Assembly: GCF_002215215.1 (NCBI RefSeq)
Contig: NZ_CP018632.1
Location: 3,468,501-3,532,500 of the forward strand
Source of the DNA: Granulosicoccus antarcticus IMCC3135
GTDB taxonomy: Bacteria; Pseudomonadota; Gammaproteobacteria; Granulosicoccales; Granulosicoccaceae
Length of the DNA stretch: 64,000 nucleotides
Direction: 5' to 3'
The first letter of the stretch is position 1. Each line of letters begins with the position of its first letter. Both the position numbers and the translations under genes were made by a program. Positions 50,999 to 60,525 of the stretch are shown in pieces. The notes under the pieces are model-generated. The model was given only the letters and a program-made list of their open reading frames with translations, was not told the origin of the DNA and ran no database searches.

Positions 50999-52078
50999 AT
51001 GAATGTTCAGATCAGCCTGACCAACCGAATCAGACAAGTCCTGCTGGGAGCCAGCCTGACAGCGTTGTTGACGTCCGCCAGTGTTGCCAGCGCGCAGGTG
51101 ACCTTGATTGCCGGTGAGGCGGGGCCAAATCGTGGTGCGCGGGCCGCTTCATTGCAATCCTTTGCCGATGATGTTGCCGAGCGTTCTGAAGGTGAGGTGA
51201 TTATCGATATTCAATGGGGCGGTGCGCTGTTCAAGTCAGAAGCTGCGCTGCAGTCGATCTCTAACGGCGTGGCGGATATGGGCACCATCATTGGTGTGTA
51301 TTTTCCGCAGGAGATGCTCGGTTATGGCATCGCTGATTTGCCGCTGGAAAACCCGGATGCCTGGGTGGGAATGCGTGCAACCGATGAGCTGATGCGCAGC
51401 TCCAGCGCCATGCAGGAAAATCTGGCAGCCAACAATCTTGTTTATATCGGTACCTTCACCACATCGGCGGTCAATATCGGTTGTCAGGGCGCCACCATTG
51501 AGAGCGTGGATGACATCAAAGGCCTCAAGGTGCGCGGCGTTGGTGCCTACGGCAATGTCTTCAAGGACTTTGGCGCCAATATGGTCAGCGTGTCCATTTA
51601 CGATGCCTATCAGGCTCTGGACTCCGGCCTTATCGATTGTTCGCAAGGTTACTCCTATGCGGTTTCAGCGTTGAAGCAACAGGAAGTGATGAGTAGCTAC
51701 ACCTTGCTTAACTGGGGGCAGGTAGGCGCCCTGGGCGTATTCATGAACAAGGAAATCTTCGACTCGCTGGAGCCTGAGGTGCGCACGATACTGTCAGAAT
51801 CCGGCGAGGCCATGGCTGACAAGCTTGGTGAGCTCATTACCGTTGATAACCAGATGGCTATCGATACGATGAAAAGTACGGGAGTTGAGGTCCTTGAGAT
51901 GGCTGCAGGCGAGCGCAGCAAACTGGTAGAAAAGGGCAAGCCCTATGTCGATGAATGGGTAAAGCGGGCTGACTCGATCGGTTTTGACGGGGCTGCCGTG
52001 CTTGAGCAGTACCGTGGACTGATTGATAAATACACCGCTGAGCGTGATGAAAAAGGTTACCCCTGGCAGCGTAATTGA
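50999..52078 (+). CDS. TRAP transporter solute-binding protein (DctP family), second system
   Basis: Periplasmic receptor of 359 residues. Seen: Sec signal peptide with LGASLTALLTSASVASA and cleavage near ASA-Q (about residue 33), RGARAASLQSFADDVAERSEGEVIIDIQWGGAL (domain I), and the substrate-contact region IESVDDIKGLKVRGVGAYGNVFKDFG, including the conserved Arg that salt-bridges the carboxylate. GGGG lies 8 bases before the ATG. It is the first gene of the TRAP-IclR operon that precedes the beta-oxidation genes, so its ligand is likely the acid that those genes degrade. Not closely similar to the DctP of the first TRAP system. Confidence 0.88.
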   Translation: MNVQISLTNRIRQVLLGASLTALLTSASVASAQVTLIAGEAGPNRGARAASLQSFADDVAERSEGEVIIDIQWGGALFKSEAALQSISNGVADMGTIIGVYFPQEMLGYGIADLPLENPDAWVGMRATDELMRSSSAMQENLAANNLVYIGTFTTSAVNIGCQGATIESVDDIKGLKVRGVGAYGNVFKDFGANMVSVSIYDAYQALDSGLIDCSQGYSYAVSALKQQEVMSSYTLLNWGQVGALGVFMNKEIFDSLEPEVRTILSESGEAMADKLGELITVDNQMAIDTMKSTGVEVLEMAAGERSKLVEKGKPYVDEWVKRADSIGFDGAAVLEQYRGLIDKYTAERDEKGYPWQRN

Positions 52079-52148
52079 TCAGCGAATCTCTGTTAGCCCA
52101 CACGCCGACTCTGTGATCCACAAGCAATCCTGACGAAGAAATACTGCG

Positions 52149-52685
52149 ATGCTACAACGAATAGAAAAGCTGTTGCTGGAGCTCGCGGTATTCGCCGTGC
52201 TGTTGCTGGGTATTCTGATTACGACCAGTGTTTTGTTGAGAGTGTTCTTCAATTCCGGCGTGCCGGATTCGGTTGTCATGGTGCGTGAATTGATGGTGGC
52301 AGCCATCATTCTGCCATTGGCTGCTACCAGCACGGCACGCGCCCATATCGTGGTGGAATTTTTGACAAACCGATTCCCTGTGCGTATTCAGGGGTGGTTT
52401 GTTGTTTTTGGTACCGCGTTTGGTGCGTTGGCGCTAACACCGCTGGTCTATGCCAGCTGGAACGAGTCCCTGCATACACTGCAAAGTGGGGGCTTCTATT
52501 TTGGGCAGCTTAACTTGCCAAAGTGGCCCGGGCACCTGATCTTCATGCTGGGTATCTCGTTCTGCTGGTTACGACTGCTGTTATTGCTTATTGGGGATGT
52601 GCAACGTATTCGTGCAGGTCTGACGATTGAGGGCTTGGATGCACCGAACACCGAGCCGAGTACTGATACCGGGAGTATCAACTGA
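52149..52685 (+). CDS. TRAP transporter small membrane subunit (DctQ family), second system
   Basis: 178 residues with four membrane helices. Seen: LLLELAVFAVLLLGILITTSVLLRVFFNSGVPDS (helix 1 and the R-F-F hallmark), MVRELMVAAIILPLAATSTARAHI (helix 2 with the TxRxHI motif), a third helix WFVVFGTAFGALALTPLVYA and a last helix LIFMLGISFCWLRLLLLLIG. It pairs with the large subunit whose ATG overlaps its TGA by one base (TGATG). Confidence 0.87.
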   Translation: MLQRIEKLLLELAVFAVLLLGILITTSVLLRVFFNSGVPDSVVMVRELMVAAIILPLAATSTARAHIVVEFLTNRFPVRIQGWFVVFGTAFGALALTPLVYASWNESLHTLQSGGFYFGQLNLPKWPGHLIFMLGISFCWLRLLLLLIGDVQRIRAGLTIEGLDAPNTEPSTDTGSIN

Positions 52686-54025
52686 TGGATGGCACTCTGG
52701 TCGGGCTAATTGCATTTAGCTCTGTTATCGGCCTGTTGGCTGTTCGGGTACCGATTGCTTTTGCGCTGGTGGGTGTTGCCACGGTCGGCTCATTTGTGAT
52801 GTTCGCTTTTCGCACCGGTACTTTCATGGGGGAGCGAGCCATACGTGCGACCAGCTCTCTGGTGTTTTCCAACTCGTTCGATTTGATCCATTCCTATGAT
52901 CTATCGATGATCCCGTTGTTTATCGCCCTGGGGCATATTGCCTATAGAGCCGATATCACGACACGCATTTATTACGCGGCCAAAGTCTGGCTGGTGGGAA
53001 TTCCGGGTGGGGTGGCCATGGCGTCGGTGGTGGGTTGCGGCGGGTTCTCTGCAATTACAGGTTCATCGATTGCCTGTGCATCCACCATGGGACGTATCTG
53101 CTCGCCTGAAATGCTGCGCATGGGCTATGACAAGCGATTGGCCACCGCCAGTGTGGCAGCCGGCGGTACGTTGGGTTCACTGATACCGCCTTCGGTGCTG
53201 TTCATCATTTACGGTATTTTCACAGAGACCTCAATCAGCAAGTTGTTTCTGGCAGGTGTATTGCCGGGCATTCTTTCGCTGTTCGGTTTTCTGCTGGTCA
53301 TCTACCTGTGGGTTCGACACGATCCGGCCGCAGCTCCTCCATTTGACGGCCATATTACCCGGGCCGATCGGCTGCAAGCAGCCATCAAGGCATGGCCTGC
53401 CATCACGTTGTTTGTCATCATTGTCGGTGGCATTTACGGTGGCTTTTTTACAGCGACTGAAGCCGCTGCTATCTGTGTATCAGCGGCTGTGTTCATCGGT
53501 TTCGCACAGCGTAAACTTGATATCAAAGGCCTGCTCGATTCCTTGCGGGAAACCTGCATCCAGACATCCAGTATTTTTCTGATAGCCGCAGCTGCCAAGA
53601 TCTTTGTCGCCTTCATTGCCTTGACGGGTGTTGCTCCGGCGATAGTGGAATTTGTTACGGCGGCAGATCTATCCAGCTTTTATCTGTTGCTGGCCATATC
53701 GATCATCTACCTGATTCTGGGCATGTTCCTGGACCCCATTGGCATCATGGTACTGACCTTGCCGTTGATGATTCCGCTGGTTGAGACCTATGGCTTTGAT
53801 CTGATCTGGTTTGGCGTGGTGATCATCAAGTTGTTGGAGATTGGCCTGATTACGCCACCCGTCGGTCTGAATGTCTTTGTCATCGCCAACGTGGTGGGCA
53901 AGGAAGTGTCCAGTGAAACAATTTTTGCCGGTATCTTGCGCTTTCTGGCAATCGATGTGATCGTACTGATCCTGATTATCGCCTTCCCGCTCATCTCTCT
54001 GCTGATTCCGGGATCCATGTCATGA
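52685..54025 (+). CDS. TRAP transporter large membrane subunit (DctM family), second system
   Basis: 446 residues with about twelve helices. Seen: AVRVPIAFALVGVATVGSF, MIPLFIALGHIAYRADI, the DctM signature FSAITGSSIACASTMGRICSPEM, YDKRLATASVAAGGTLGSLIPPSVLFIIYG, FFTATEAAAICVSA, MFLDPIGIMVLTLPL and LGLITPPVGLNVFVIANVV-like end (here GLITPPVGLNVFVIANVVGK). The stop overlaps the IclR start (ATGA), so transporter and regulator are co-translated. Confidence 0.9.
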   Translation: MDGTLVGLIAFSSVIGLLAVRVPIAFALVGVATVGSFVMFAFRTGTFMGERAIRATSSLVFSNSFDLIHSYDLSMIPLFIALGHIAYRADITTRIYYAAKVWLVGIPGGVAMASVVGCGGFSAITGSSIACASTMGRICSPEMLRMGYDKRLATASVAAGGTLGSLIPPSVLFIIYGIFTETSISKLFLAGVLPGILSLFGFLLVIYLWVRHDPAAAPPFDGHITRADRLQAAIKAWPAITLFVIIVGGIYGGFFTATEAAAICVSAAVFIGFAQRKLDIKGLLDSLRETCIQTSSIFLIAAAAKIFVAFIALTGVAPAIVEFVTAADLSSFYLLLAISIIYLILGMFLDPIGIMVLTLPLMIPLVETYGFDLIWFGVVIIKLLEIGLITPPVGLNVFVIANVVGKEVSSETIFAGILRFLAIDVIVLILIIAFPLISLLIPGSMS

Positions 54026-54837
54026 GTAGCAGCGAGCTACCCGAGAAAGATCGGCGCTTTGCCACGACTCTGGCGCGCGGGCTCAGTGTGTTGCGCGCGT
54101 TTCGTCCGCAGGATGACGGCTTGGGTAATGCTGAAATCGCAGAACGTACCGGTCTTCCAAAATCCACCGTTTCCAGATTGACCTTCACTCTGCAATCGCT
54201 CGGCTACCTGAATCACCTGGGACGCGGTGATCGCTACCGGCCTGGCCCGGCATTGCTGGCATTGGGCAATCTGGCCAGCGGATCGATGTCGTTTGTTGAT
54301 ATTTCAGGGCCCATCATGCAACAGCTGGCGGATGAGACAGGCACCTTGAGTGTGCTGGCCGTGCGAGACGATAACAAGATGTTGCTGGTGAAGACCTGGC
54401 GGCCTGCCGGGGTGCCCTCGCTGTGGTTGGAAGTCGGTCAGCGGGTGCCGTTTGCCGGATCATCTTCAGGGCATGCTCTATTGGCGTCTCTGTCTGACGA
54501 ACGCTTCCAGGATGTCGTCAAGCAAGTGCAGATAGATGATCAGCTGAGCTCCGAACATGCACAACAGATTCGTCATAATGCCACTCGGCAGCTACTGAAA
54601 ACAGGCTTTGTAGTCGCCGATGCAACCGAATACTTCACACCGAATATACATGCAGCATCAGTACCGTTCTACCCACAAGATCTGGGCGAACCGGTGGTAT
54701 TCACCAGCGGTGCGGTACCCAAGGATCTGACGCTTGAGCGTCTGAACGAGACGGTGGGTCCGGCGTTGCGGGCGAGTGTCAGCGAGCTGGAAAGAATCAT
54801 GGGCCAGAGCCCGGTACAGGTGGGTACAGGAGCATGA
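54022..54837 (+). CDS. IclR family transcriptional regulator
   Basis: 271 residues. Seen: N-terminal winged HTH (about 15-75; TTLARGLSVLRAFRPQDDGLGNAEI, then AERTGLPKSTVSRLTFTLQSLGYL), and an effector domain (about 90-255; DISGPIMQQLADETGTLSVLAV, VPFAGSSSGHALLASL, SVPFYPQDLGEPVVFTSGAV). It lies between the TRAP genes and the beta-oxidation operon, overlapping the former by 4 bases and 43 bases ahead of the latter. IclR-like palindromes before the first TRAP gene are its likely target, giving substrate-linked control of uptake and degradation. Confidence 0.88.
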   Translation: MSSSELPEKDRRFATTLARGLSVLRAFRPQDDGLGNAEIAERTGLPKSTVSRLTFTLQSLGYLNHLGRGDRYRPGPALLALGNLASGSMSFVDISGPIMQQLADETGTLSVLAVRDDNKMLLVKTWRPAGVPSLWLEVGQRVPFAGSSSGHALLASLSDERFQDVVKQVQIDDQLSSEHAQQIRHNATRQLLKTGFVVADATEYFTPNIHAASVPFYPQDLGEPVVFTSGAVPKDLTLERLNETVGPALRASVSELERIMGQSPVQVGTGA

Positions 54838-54880
54838 TGATGCTATCAATGCGAAACAGGAAAACAGGAGAGTGCACGTC

Positions 54881-56977
54881 ATGAGTGAACCGGTAACGTA
54901 CATCAATGACCAGGGCGTTGCTCTGATCACGATAGCCAATCCACCGGTGAATGCGCTATCGCAACGCGTCCGGGCCGGATTGCTGGCAGCGGTGCAACAA
55001 TTCGGAGCCGATGATTCGGCACAGGTTGCCGTGATCCTGGGCGAAGGTCGACTGTTCATTGGCGGCGCTGATATTTCTGAATTCGGCAAGCCACCACAGG
55101 CGCCGAGTTTGCCAGATGTGATCAATGCCATTGAAAGCTGTGACAAGCCGGTTGTTGCCGCGGTTCATGGCGCAGCATTAGGCGGTGGTTTTGAAGTGGC
55201 GCTGGGTGCTCACTATCGCATCGCAGGCGCAGATGCCCGATTCGGTTTGCCCGAAGTGAAGCTTGGTCTGCTGCCCGGTGCCGGCGGTACGCAACGATTA
55301 CCGCGTCTGGTTGGCGTAGAGCAAGCCTTGACGATGATTACCAGTGGCACCCCGATCAGCGCAGCACAGGCGTTGGAGCATGCGGTGGTGGAGCAGGTCT
55401 TCGATGACTCGAATATGCGACAGCAGGGGCTGGACTTTGCCCGCAAGCTTCAGCAGCAGGGTGCACCAGTGCGGCGTACCGGTGAGTTGCCACGCCCAGC
55501 AGGCGATGCGGCACTATTACAAGAGTGGCGCACACGGCTCGAACGTTCGGCACGAGGTGAAGTAGCAGCACTGGTCGCATTGGATGCGGTGAGCGCAGCC
55601 ACTCGTCTGGATCTTGTCGAGGGGCTGGCAGAGGAGCGTCGTCTGTTCCTGAGCCTGATGGACACCCCGCAACGTGCAGGGCTGATCCACGCCTTCTTTG
55701 CAGAACGTCAGGTGGCCAAGCTACCTGAACTGGCAGGGCTTGAGTCGATGAAGATCGAGCATATTGGGGTTGTTGGTGGCGGTACGATGGGGGCTGGAAT
55801 TGCTACATCAGCTCTGCTCAGTGGACTTCAGGTGACACTGGTGGAGCGTGACCAGGAAGCGGCTGATAAAGCTCGCAACACGATTACAGGCTATCTGGCT
55901 GCCGCCATCAAACGCGGTAAGTTGAACGAGGTTCAGCGTGAGACGATCCTCAATGATCGCCTGGCCACGGTGCCAGATTATAACGCCCTGGCGGATGCTG
56001 ATCTGATCATCGAGGCGGTATTCGAGAGTATGGAGGTCAAGCAATCTGTCTTCAAAACGCTGGATAGCGTAGCCAAACCCGGCGCTATTCTGGCCACCAA
56101 TACCTCCTATCTGGACATCAATGAAATTGCTTCGATAACGGCACGCCCAGAGTCTGTTATCGGCTTGCACTTCTTCTCTCCGGCGCACGTCATGAAGCTA
56201 CTGGAAGTGGTGGTGGCCGAGCGCACGGCACCTGAAAGGGTGGCTAGTGCCTTTATTCTGGCGAAGCGTCTTGGCAAGACGGCGGTTCGTGCCGGTGTGT
56301 GTGATGGCTTTATCGGTAATCGCCTGCTCAGCCATTATCGAACGGCGGCGGATCATATGCTTCTCGATGGTGCGAGCCCTTATCAGATTGACAAGGCTTT
56401 GAAGGCCTATGGTTTTGCCATGGGTCCCTACGCGGTGGCTGATCTTGCCGGGCTTGACATCGGCTATGCAACGCGACAACGCAAGGCTGCCGACGCCCAT
56501 CCACGCGATCGTTACCCTGCCTGGGCAGATGAGCTGTTCCACCTGGGACGACTAGGTCAGAAAACCGGCAAAGGCTATTACCTGTACCCCGAGGGCAGTC
56601 GACAGGGCGTTGAAGACCCGGAGGTTGAAGCTCTGGTGGCCAAGGCCCGTCAGCAGGCTGGTATCAACCCGCGTACTTTCACGGATGAGGAGATCGTCAG
56701 CCGCTACATGGCTGCGATGATCAATGAGGGCGCACGGGTTCTTGAAGAAGGCATCGCTCAGCGACCACTGGATATCGATGTCGTGCTGCTCTATGGCTAC
56801 GGCTTCCCACGCTGGCGTGGTGGGCCGATGCACACTGCCGATCAGCGCGGACTCAAGGCGGTTCTGGCCGACATTCAGCGTTTTGCCGAAGAGGATGATC
56901 ACTTCTGGCAAGCAGCCCCTTTACTGGAAAAACTGGTTGAGCAAGATAGCAATTTCGCCAGCCTCAACCACCCCTGA
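54881..56977 (+). CDS. Fused enoyl-CoA hydratase / 3-hydroxyacyl-CoA dehydrogenase (PimF/FadJ-like)
   Basis: About 698 residues. The N-terminal crotonase domain has the oxyanion segments GGADISEFG and [17 protein letters not shown], and both catalytic Glu positions (GGGFE, and [23 protein letters not shown]). The dehydrogenase half has NAD motif [51 protein letters not shown] (catalytic His) and the [11 protein letters not shown] end. AGGAG lies about 10 bases before the ATG at 54881; the frame extends further up inside the IclR gene but without similarity. The reaction covers hydration and NAD-dependent oxidation in beta-oxidation. Domain order and operon partners match PimF of Rhodopseudomonas palustris, a dicarboxylate pathway enzyme. 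Confidence 0.87.
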   Translation: MSEPVTYINDQGVALITIANPPVNALSQRVRAGLLAAVQQFGADDSAQVAVILGEGRLFIGGADISEFGKPPQAPSLPDVINAIESCDKPVVAAVHGAALGGGFEVALGAHYRIAGADARFGLPEVKLGLLPGAGGTQRLPRLVGVEQALTMITSGTPISAAQALEHAVVEQVFDDSNMRQQGLDFARKLQQQGAPVRRTGELPRPAGDAALLQEWRTRLERSARGEVAALVALDAVSAATRLDLVEGLAEERRLFLSLMDTPQRAGLIHAFFAERQVAKLPELAGLESMKIEHIGVVGGGTMGAGIATSALLSGLQVTLVERDQEAADKARNTITGYLAAAIKRGKLNEVQRETILNDRLATVPDYNALADADLIIEAVFESMEVKQSVFKTLDSVAKPGAILATNTSYLDINEIASITARPESVIGLHFFSPAHVMKLLEVVVAERTAPERVASAFILAKRLGKTAVRAGVCDGFIGNRLLSHYRTAADHMLLDGASPYQIDKALKAYGFAMGPYAVADLAGLDIGYATRQRKAADAHPRDRYPAWADELFHLGRLGQKTGKGYYLYPEGSRQGVEDPEVEALVAKARQQAGINPRTFTDEEIVSRYMAAMINEGARVLEEGIAQRPLDIDVVLLYGYGFPRWRGGPMHTADQRGLKAVLADIQRFAEEDDHFWQAAPLLEKLVEQDSNFASLNHP

Positions 56978-56991
56978 ACCGGATACCACTC

Positions 56992-58167
56992 ATGCCAAAC
57001 GCTGTTATCGTCTCCATCGCAAGAACTCCTATCGGCAAGGCGCACCGAGGTGCATTCAATATGACGCACGGTGCGGACATGGCCGGGCATACGGCCGCCG
57101 AATGCGTGCGCCGGGCCGGCATTGATCCAGCGCTGATAGAGGACAGTGTGTGGGGTTGCGGTTACCCTGAATATGTCACTGGTGGCAATATCGCCCGCCA
57201 AGCGGTCATTCGCGCACAACTACCTGTCAGTATTGCCGGCACCACGGTCAATCGTTTCTGTGCCAGCGGTTTGCAGGCCATCGCGATGGGCGCCCACATG
57301 ATTGCCGCTGAAGGGGCCAAAGCTGTACTAGCCGGTGGCGTGGAAAGTATTTCCATGGTGCAACCACCCAGTCGGCATTCACGCAATGCCTGGATAGAGG
57401 CACACAAGCCCGAACTCTATCTGTCCATGATCGAGACGGCTGATATTGTTGCCAAGCGCTACGGAATCAGTCGTGAATCTCAGGATGCACTGTCACTGGA
57501 GAGCCAGCAGCGTACAGCCGCCGCACAAGAGGCGGGCCGTTTTGATACCGAGCTGACATCGATGGAGGTGACGATGGCGCTCAAGGACAAGCAAAGCGGA
57601 GAGCTGACAGAGCAAAGTCACACTATTACCCAGGACGAATGTAATCGACCCACCACGACACTGGAGGCGCTGAACAAGCTGCAACCGGTACGCGGGCCCG
57701 ACAACTTTGTCACCGCAGGCAACGCCTCGCAGCTCAGTGATGGTGCTGCGGCGCTCGTATTGATGGCATCGGATGAGGCTGAGCGCCTGGGTCTGGAACC
57801 GCTGGGTGCTTTTCGTGGCTTTGCGGTCGCTGGTTGCGAGCCGGATGAAATGGGTATCGGGCCGGTCTATGCGGTACCACGGTTACTGGCGCGGCATGGA
57901 CTTTCGGTCAGCGATATTGATCTGTGGGAATTGAATGAAGCGTTTGCCAGTCAGGCTTTGTACTGTCGCGACACTCTGGGTATCGACCCGGCTATCTGTA
58001 ATGTGGATGGTGGCTCCATCTCTGTTGGCCATCCTTTTGGTATGACTGGTGCTCGCATGAGCGGCCATTTGCTAGTTGAAGGCAAGCGTCGTGGCGCCAA
58101 GCTCGGTGTGGTCACCATGTGTATCGGCGGCGGTCAGGGTGCTGCTGGCCTGTTCGAAATCTATTGA
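56992..58167 (+). CDS. Acyl-CoA thiolase (acetyl-CoA acyltransferase, PimB-like)
   Basis: 391 residues, cytoplasmic. Cleaves 3-ketoacyl-CoA with CoA to release acetyl-CoA. Seen: IARTPIGKAHRGAFNMTHGAD, nucleophilic Cys in TVNRFCASGLQAIAMGAHMI (about residue 88), VLAGGVESISMV, the NEAFASQALY loop, the His in GGSISVGHPFGMTGARM, and the second catalytic Cys in VVTMCIGGGQGAAGLFEI. All catalytic residues are present. It starts 14 bases after the hydratase/dehydrogenase stop and is followed at 15 bases by the first acyl-CoA dehydrogenase. Confidence 0.9.
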   Translation: MPNAVIVSIARTPIGKAHRGAFNMTHGADMAGHTAAECVRRAGIDPALIEDSVWGCGYPEYVTGGNIARQAVIRAQLPVSIAGTTVNRFCASGLQAIAMGAHMIAAEGAKAVLAGGVESISMVQPPSRHSRNAWIEAHKPELYLSMIETADIVAKRYGISRESQDALSLESQQRTAAAQEAGRFDTELTSMEVTMALKDKQSGELTEQSHTITQDECNRPTTTLEALNKLQPVRGPDNFVTAGNASQLSDGAAALVLMASDEAERLGLEPLGAFRGFAVAGCEPDEMGIGPVYAVPRLLARHGLSVSDIDLWELNEAFASQALYCRDTLGIDPAICNVDGGSISVGHPFGMTGARMSGHLLVEGKRRGAKLGVVTMCIGGGQGAAGLFEIY

Positions 58168-58182
58168 TAGCAGGAGAGAACA

Positions 58183-59379
58183 ATGAACCTTGAATATACC
58201 GACGAGCAGTTAGCCTTTCGTCAAGAGGTACGCGCTTTTCTCGAAGCCGAATTGCCCGAGTCACTGTCAGCCAAAGTCAAAAGTGGCAAGACACTGAACA
58301 AGTCCGACATTGAGCAGTGGCATGCGATTCTCAACAAGCAAGGCTGGTTGGCCGGCAATTGGCCCAAAGCTTATGGGGGGGCTGGTTGGAATGCCGTGCA
58401 GCGACATCTGTTTGAAGAAGAGATGACGGGTGCATCGGCGCCGCGTATCCTGCCATTCGGTTTGGCCATGCTGGGACCGGTCCTGCAAGAATTTGGCTCT
58501 GCGGAACAGCAGGAATACTATTTACCAAAGGTACTCAATGGCGAGCACTGGTGGTGCCAAGGCTATTCAGAGCCCGGCGCAGGCTCGGATCTGGCCTCCT
58601 TGAAGACCCGGGCTGAGCGCGAAGGCGACCACTATATAGTCAATGGTCAGAAGACCTGGACCACGCTGGGTCAGCATGCCAACATGATCTTCTGTCTGGT
58701 GCGCACCGCCAAAGAAGGCAAGCCGCAGGAAGGCATCTCTTTTCTGCTCATTGATATGAACAGCGAAGGTGTGAGTGTTCGCCCCATCGTGCTGATCGAT
58801 GGTGAACCCGAAGTGAATGAGGTCTTCTTCGATAATGTGAAAGTACCGGTGGCCAACCGGGTGGGTGAAGAGAACAAAGGCTGGACTTATGCCAAATACC
58901 TGCTGACACATGAGCGTACGAATATTGCTGGTGTCGGCTTCGCGGTAGCGGGACTGGAAAGTCTCAAACGCATCGCCCGTACCGAGCAATCCAAGGGCCG
59001 TCCCTTGATTGAAAACCCATATTTTGCAGCGCAGATTGCCCGTATTGAAATTGATCTGATGGCCATGAGCACCACTAATCTTCGGGTGATTTCCAAAGCC
59101 GCTGCCGGGCAGGCTCCTGGCGCCGAGAGTTCGATGCTGAAGGTCAAGGGGTCTGAGATTCGTCAGGCTATCAATGCGCTGACCCGTTCTGCCATTGGCT
59201 CCTATGCGATGCCGTTTGTCTCCGAAGAGCTCGAGCCTGGCAGTAATGCCTTGCCTGTCGTACCCGATTATGCCGCGTCTGTGACTGGCGCCTATTTCAA
59301 CAATCGCAAGCTGTCTATCTACGGAGGGTCGAACGAGATCCAGCGTAGCATCATCAGTAAAGCCTTACTGGAACTGTAG
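58183..59379 (+). CDS. Acyl-CoA dehydrogenase, large-subunit type (PimC-like)
   Basis: FAD-dependent dehydrogenase of 398 residues that forms the 2,3-double bond of an acyl-CoA. Seen: N-terminal helical domain EQLAFRQEVRAFLEAELPESL, the beta-domain motif QGYSEPGAGSDLASLKTRAER, WTTLGQHANMIFCLVRT, GWTYAKYLLTHERTNIAGVG, and the C-terminal LSIYGGSNEIQRSIISKALL that binds FAD and the partner subunit. The next gene encodes a second, shorter dehydrogenase, an arrangement seen for PimC/PimD, which are thought to act as a heteromer. GAGAG precedes the ATG. Confidence 0.88.
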   Translation: MNLEYTDEQLAFRQEVRAFLEAELPESLSAKVKSGKTLNKSDIEQWHAILNKQGWLAGNWPKAYGGAGWNAVQRHLFEEEMTGASAPRILPFGLAMLGPVLQEFGSAEQQEYYLPKVLNGEHWWCQGYSEPGAGSDLASLKTRAEREGDHYIVNGQKTWTTLGQHANMIFCLVRTAKEGKPQEGISFLLIDMNSEGVSVRPIVLIDGEPEVNEVFFDNVKVPVANRVGEENKGWTYAKYLLTHERTNIAGVGFAVAGLESLKRIARTEQSKGRPLIENPYFAAQIARIEIDLMAMSTTNLRVISKAAAGQAPGAESSMLKVKGSEIRQAINALTRSAIGSYAMPFVSEELEPGSNALPVVPDYAASVTGAYFNNRKLSIYGGSNEIQRSIISKALLEL

Positions 59380-59390
59380 AGGAACTCGCC

Positions 59391-60524
59391 ATGAATTTCG
59401 ATCTGACCGACGAGCGCCAGATGCTGCAGGATTCACTGCGCAAATACCTGGCAGATCACTACTCCAATGAGGTGATCCGCGCCCTGGCAAAGAGTGACTG
59501 CGGCTACTCAAAGGAGAACTGGGCAGGACTTGCCGAGCTGGGCGTCGTTGGTGCGCTGTTCAGTGAAGAGGATGGCGGCTATGGCGGCGCAGGCTTTGAC
59601 ATGGCTCTGGTATTCGAAGAGCTGGGTCGGGTCGGCGCAACAGACCCTCTGGTGGACACCGCGGTACTGTGTGGAGGCATACTGGCAGCGCTTGGCCACG
59701 GTGAGCAAAAAAACCTGGTTGAATCAATCATCGAAGGCTCCCTGCAGATGGCTCTGGCACATGCCGAACCACAAAGTAGGTATGAGCTGTCGCGAGTGGA
59801 TACCCGGGTTGAGCGTGAAGGTGAGGACTTCGTACTGAACGGGCAAAAATGTGTTGTCGTCAATGCATCGGCTGCCGATTATCTGATTGTCAGTGCGCGA
59901 TCAGAAGGGGCGGTTGCAGCAACGGCCGGTATCAGTCTGTTTCTTGTTCCAACCGACACCGCAGGGCTGACGCTGAATGACTACCCACTGAGCGCAGGGG
60001 GACGTGCTGCCGAGGTGCAACTGGACAATGTACGTCTGGGTGCCGCTTCATTGCTGGGCAAGCAAGGCGATGCGTTTGATACCCTGGAGCTTGTGCATGC
60101 CAGAGCGACAGTGGCTGTTTGTGCCGAAGCGCTGGGGCTGATGGAGACGATTCGTGCCTTGACCACTGATTATCTGAAGGTGCGCAAACAGTTCGGCAGA
60201 CCGATCGGCAAATTCCAGGTATTGCAGCATCGAATGGCCGATATACTGATTGAAATAGAGCAGGCGCGATCAGCGGTTATCAATCTGGCTGGTCATGTTG
60301 ATGGCGAACGGGATGCTCGTGAAAAGCATGTCAGTGCCACCAAGAACCTGATTGGTCTTGTCGGCAAGCTGGTGGCCGAGGAAAGCATTCAGATGCACGG
60401 CGGCATCGGCATGACCGAAGAATACGAACTGGGCCATCTGGCCAAGCGTCTCATCATGGTCGATCACCGTTTGGGAGACGCCACGTTTCATCTGGAACGA
60501 TTTGTCGAATTGGCGGTGGCCTGA
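59391..60524 (+). CDS. Acyl-CoA dehydrogenase, small-subunit type (PimD-like)
   Basis: 377 residues of the same fold as the gene before it. Seen: DLTDERQMLQDSLRKYLADHYS, the gap motif GVVGALFSEEDGGYGGAGFDMALVFEELGRVGATDPL, LNDYPLSAGGRAAEVQLDNVRL, ARATVAVCAEALGLMETI, LKVRKQFGRPIGKFQVLQHR (FAD-binding helix) and QMHGGIGMTEEYELGHLAKRL. It starts 11 bases after its partner's stop with GAGG upstream. Probably forms a mixed complex with the preceding subunit; which one carries the active base is not clear from reading alone. Confidence 0.87.
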   Translation: MNFDLTDERQMLQDSLRKYLADHYSNEVIRALAKSDCGYSKENWAGLAELGVVGALFSEEDGGYGGAGFDMALVFEELGRVGATDPLVDTAVLCGGILAALGHGEQKNLVESIIEGSLQMALAHAEPQSRYELSRVDTRVEREGEDFVLNGQKCVVVNASAADYLIVSARSEGAVAATAGISLFLVPTDTAGLTLNDYPLSAGGRAAEVQLDNVRLGAASLLGKQGDAFDTLELVHARATVAVCAEALGLMETIRALTTDYLKVRKQFGRPIGKFQVLQHRMADILIEIEQARSAVINLAGHVDGERDAREKHVSATKNLIGLVGKLVAEESIQMHGGIGMTEEYELGHLAKRLIMVDHRLGDATFHLERFVELAVA

Positions 60525-60525
60525 G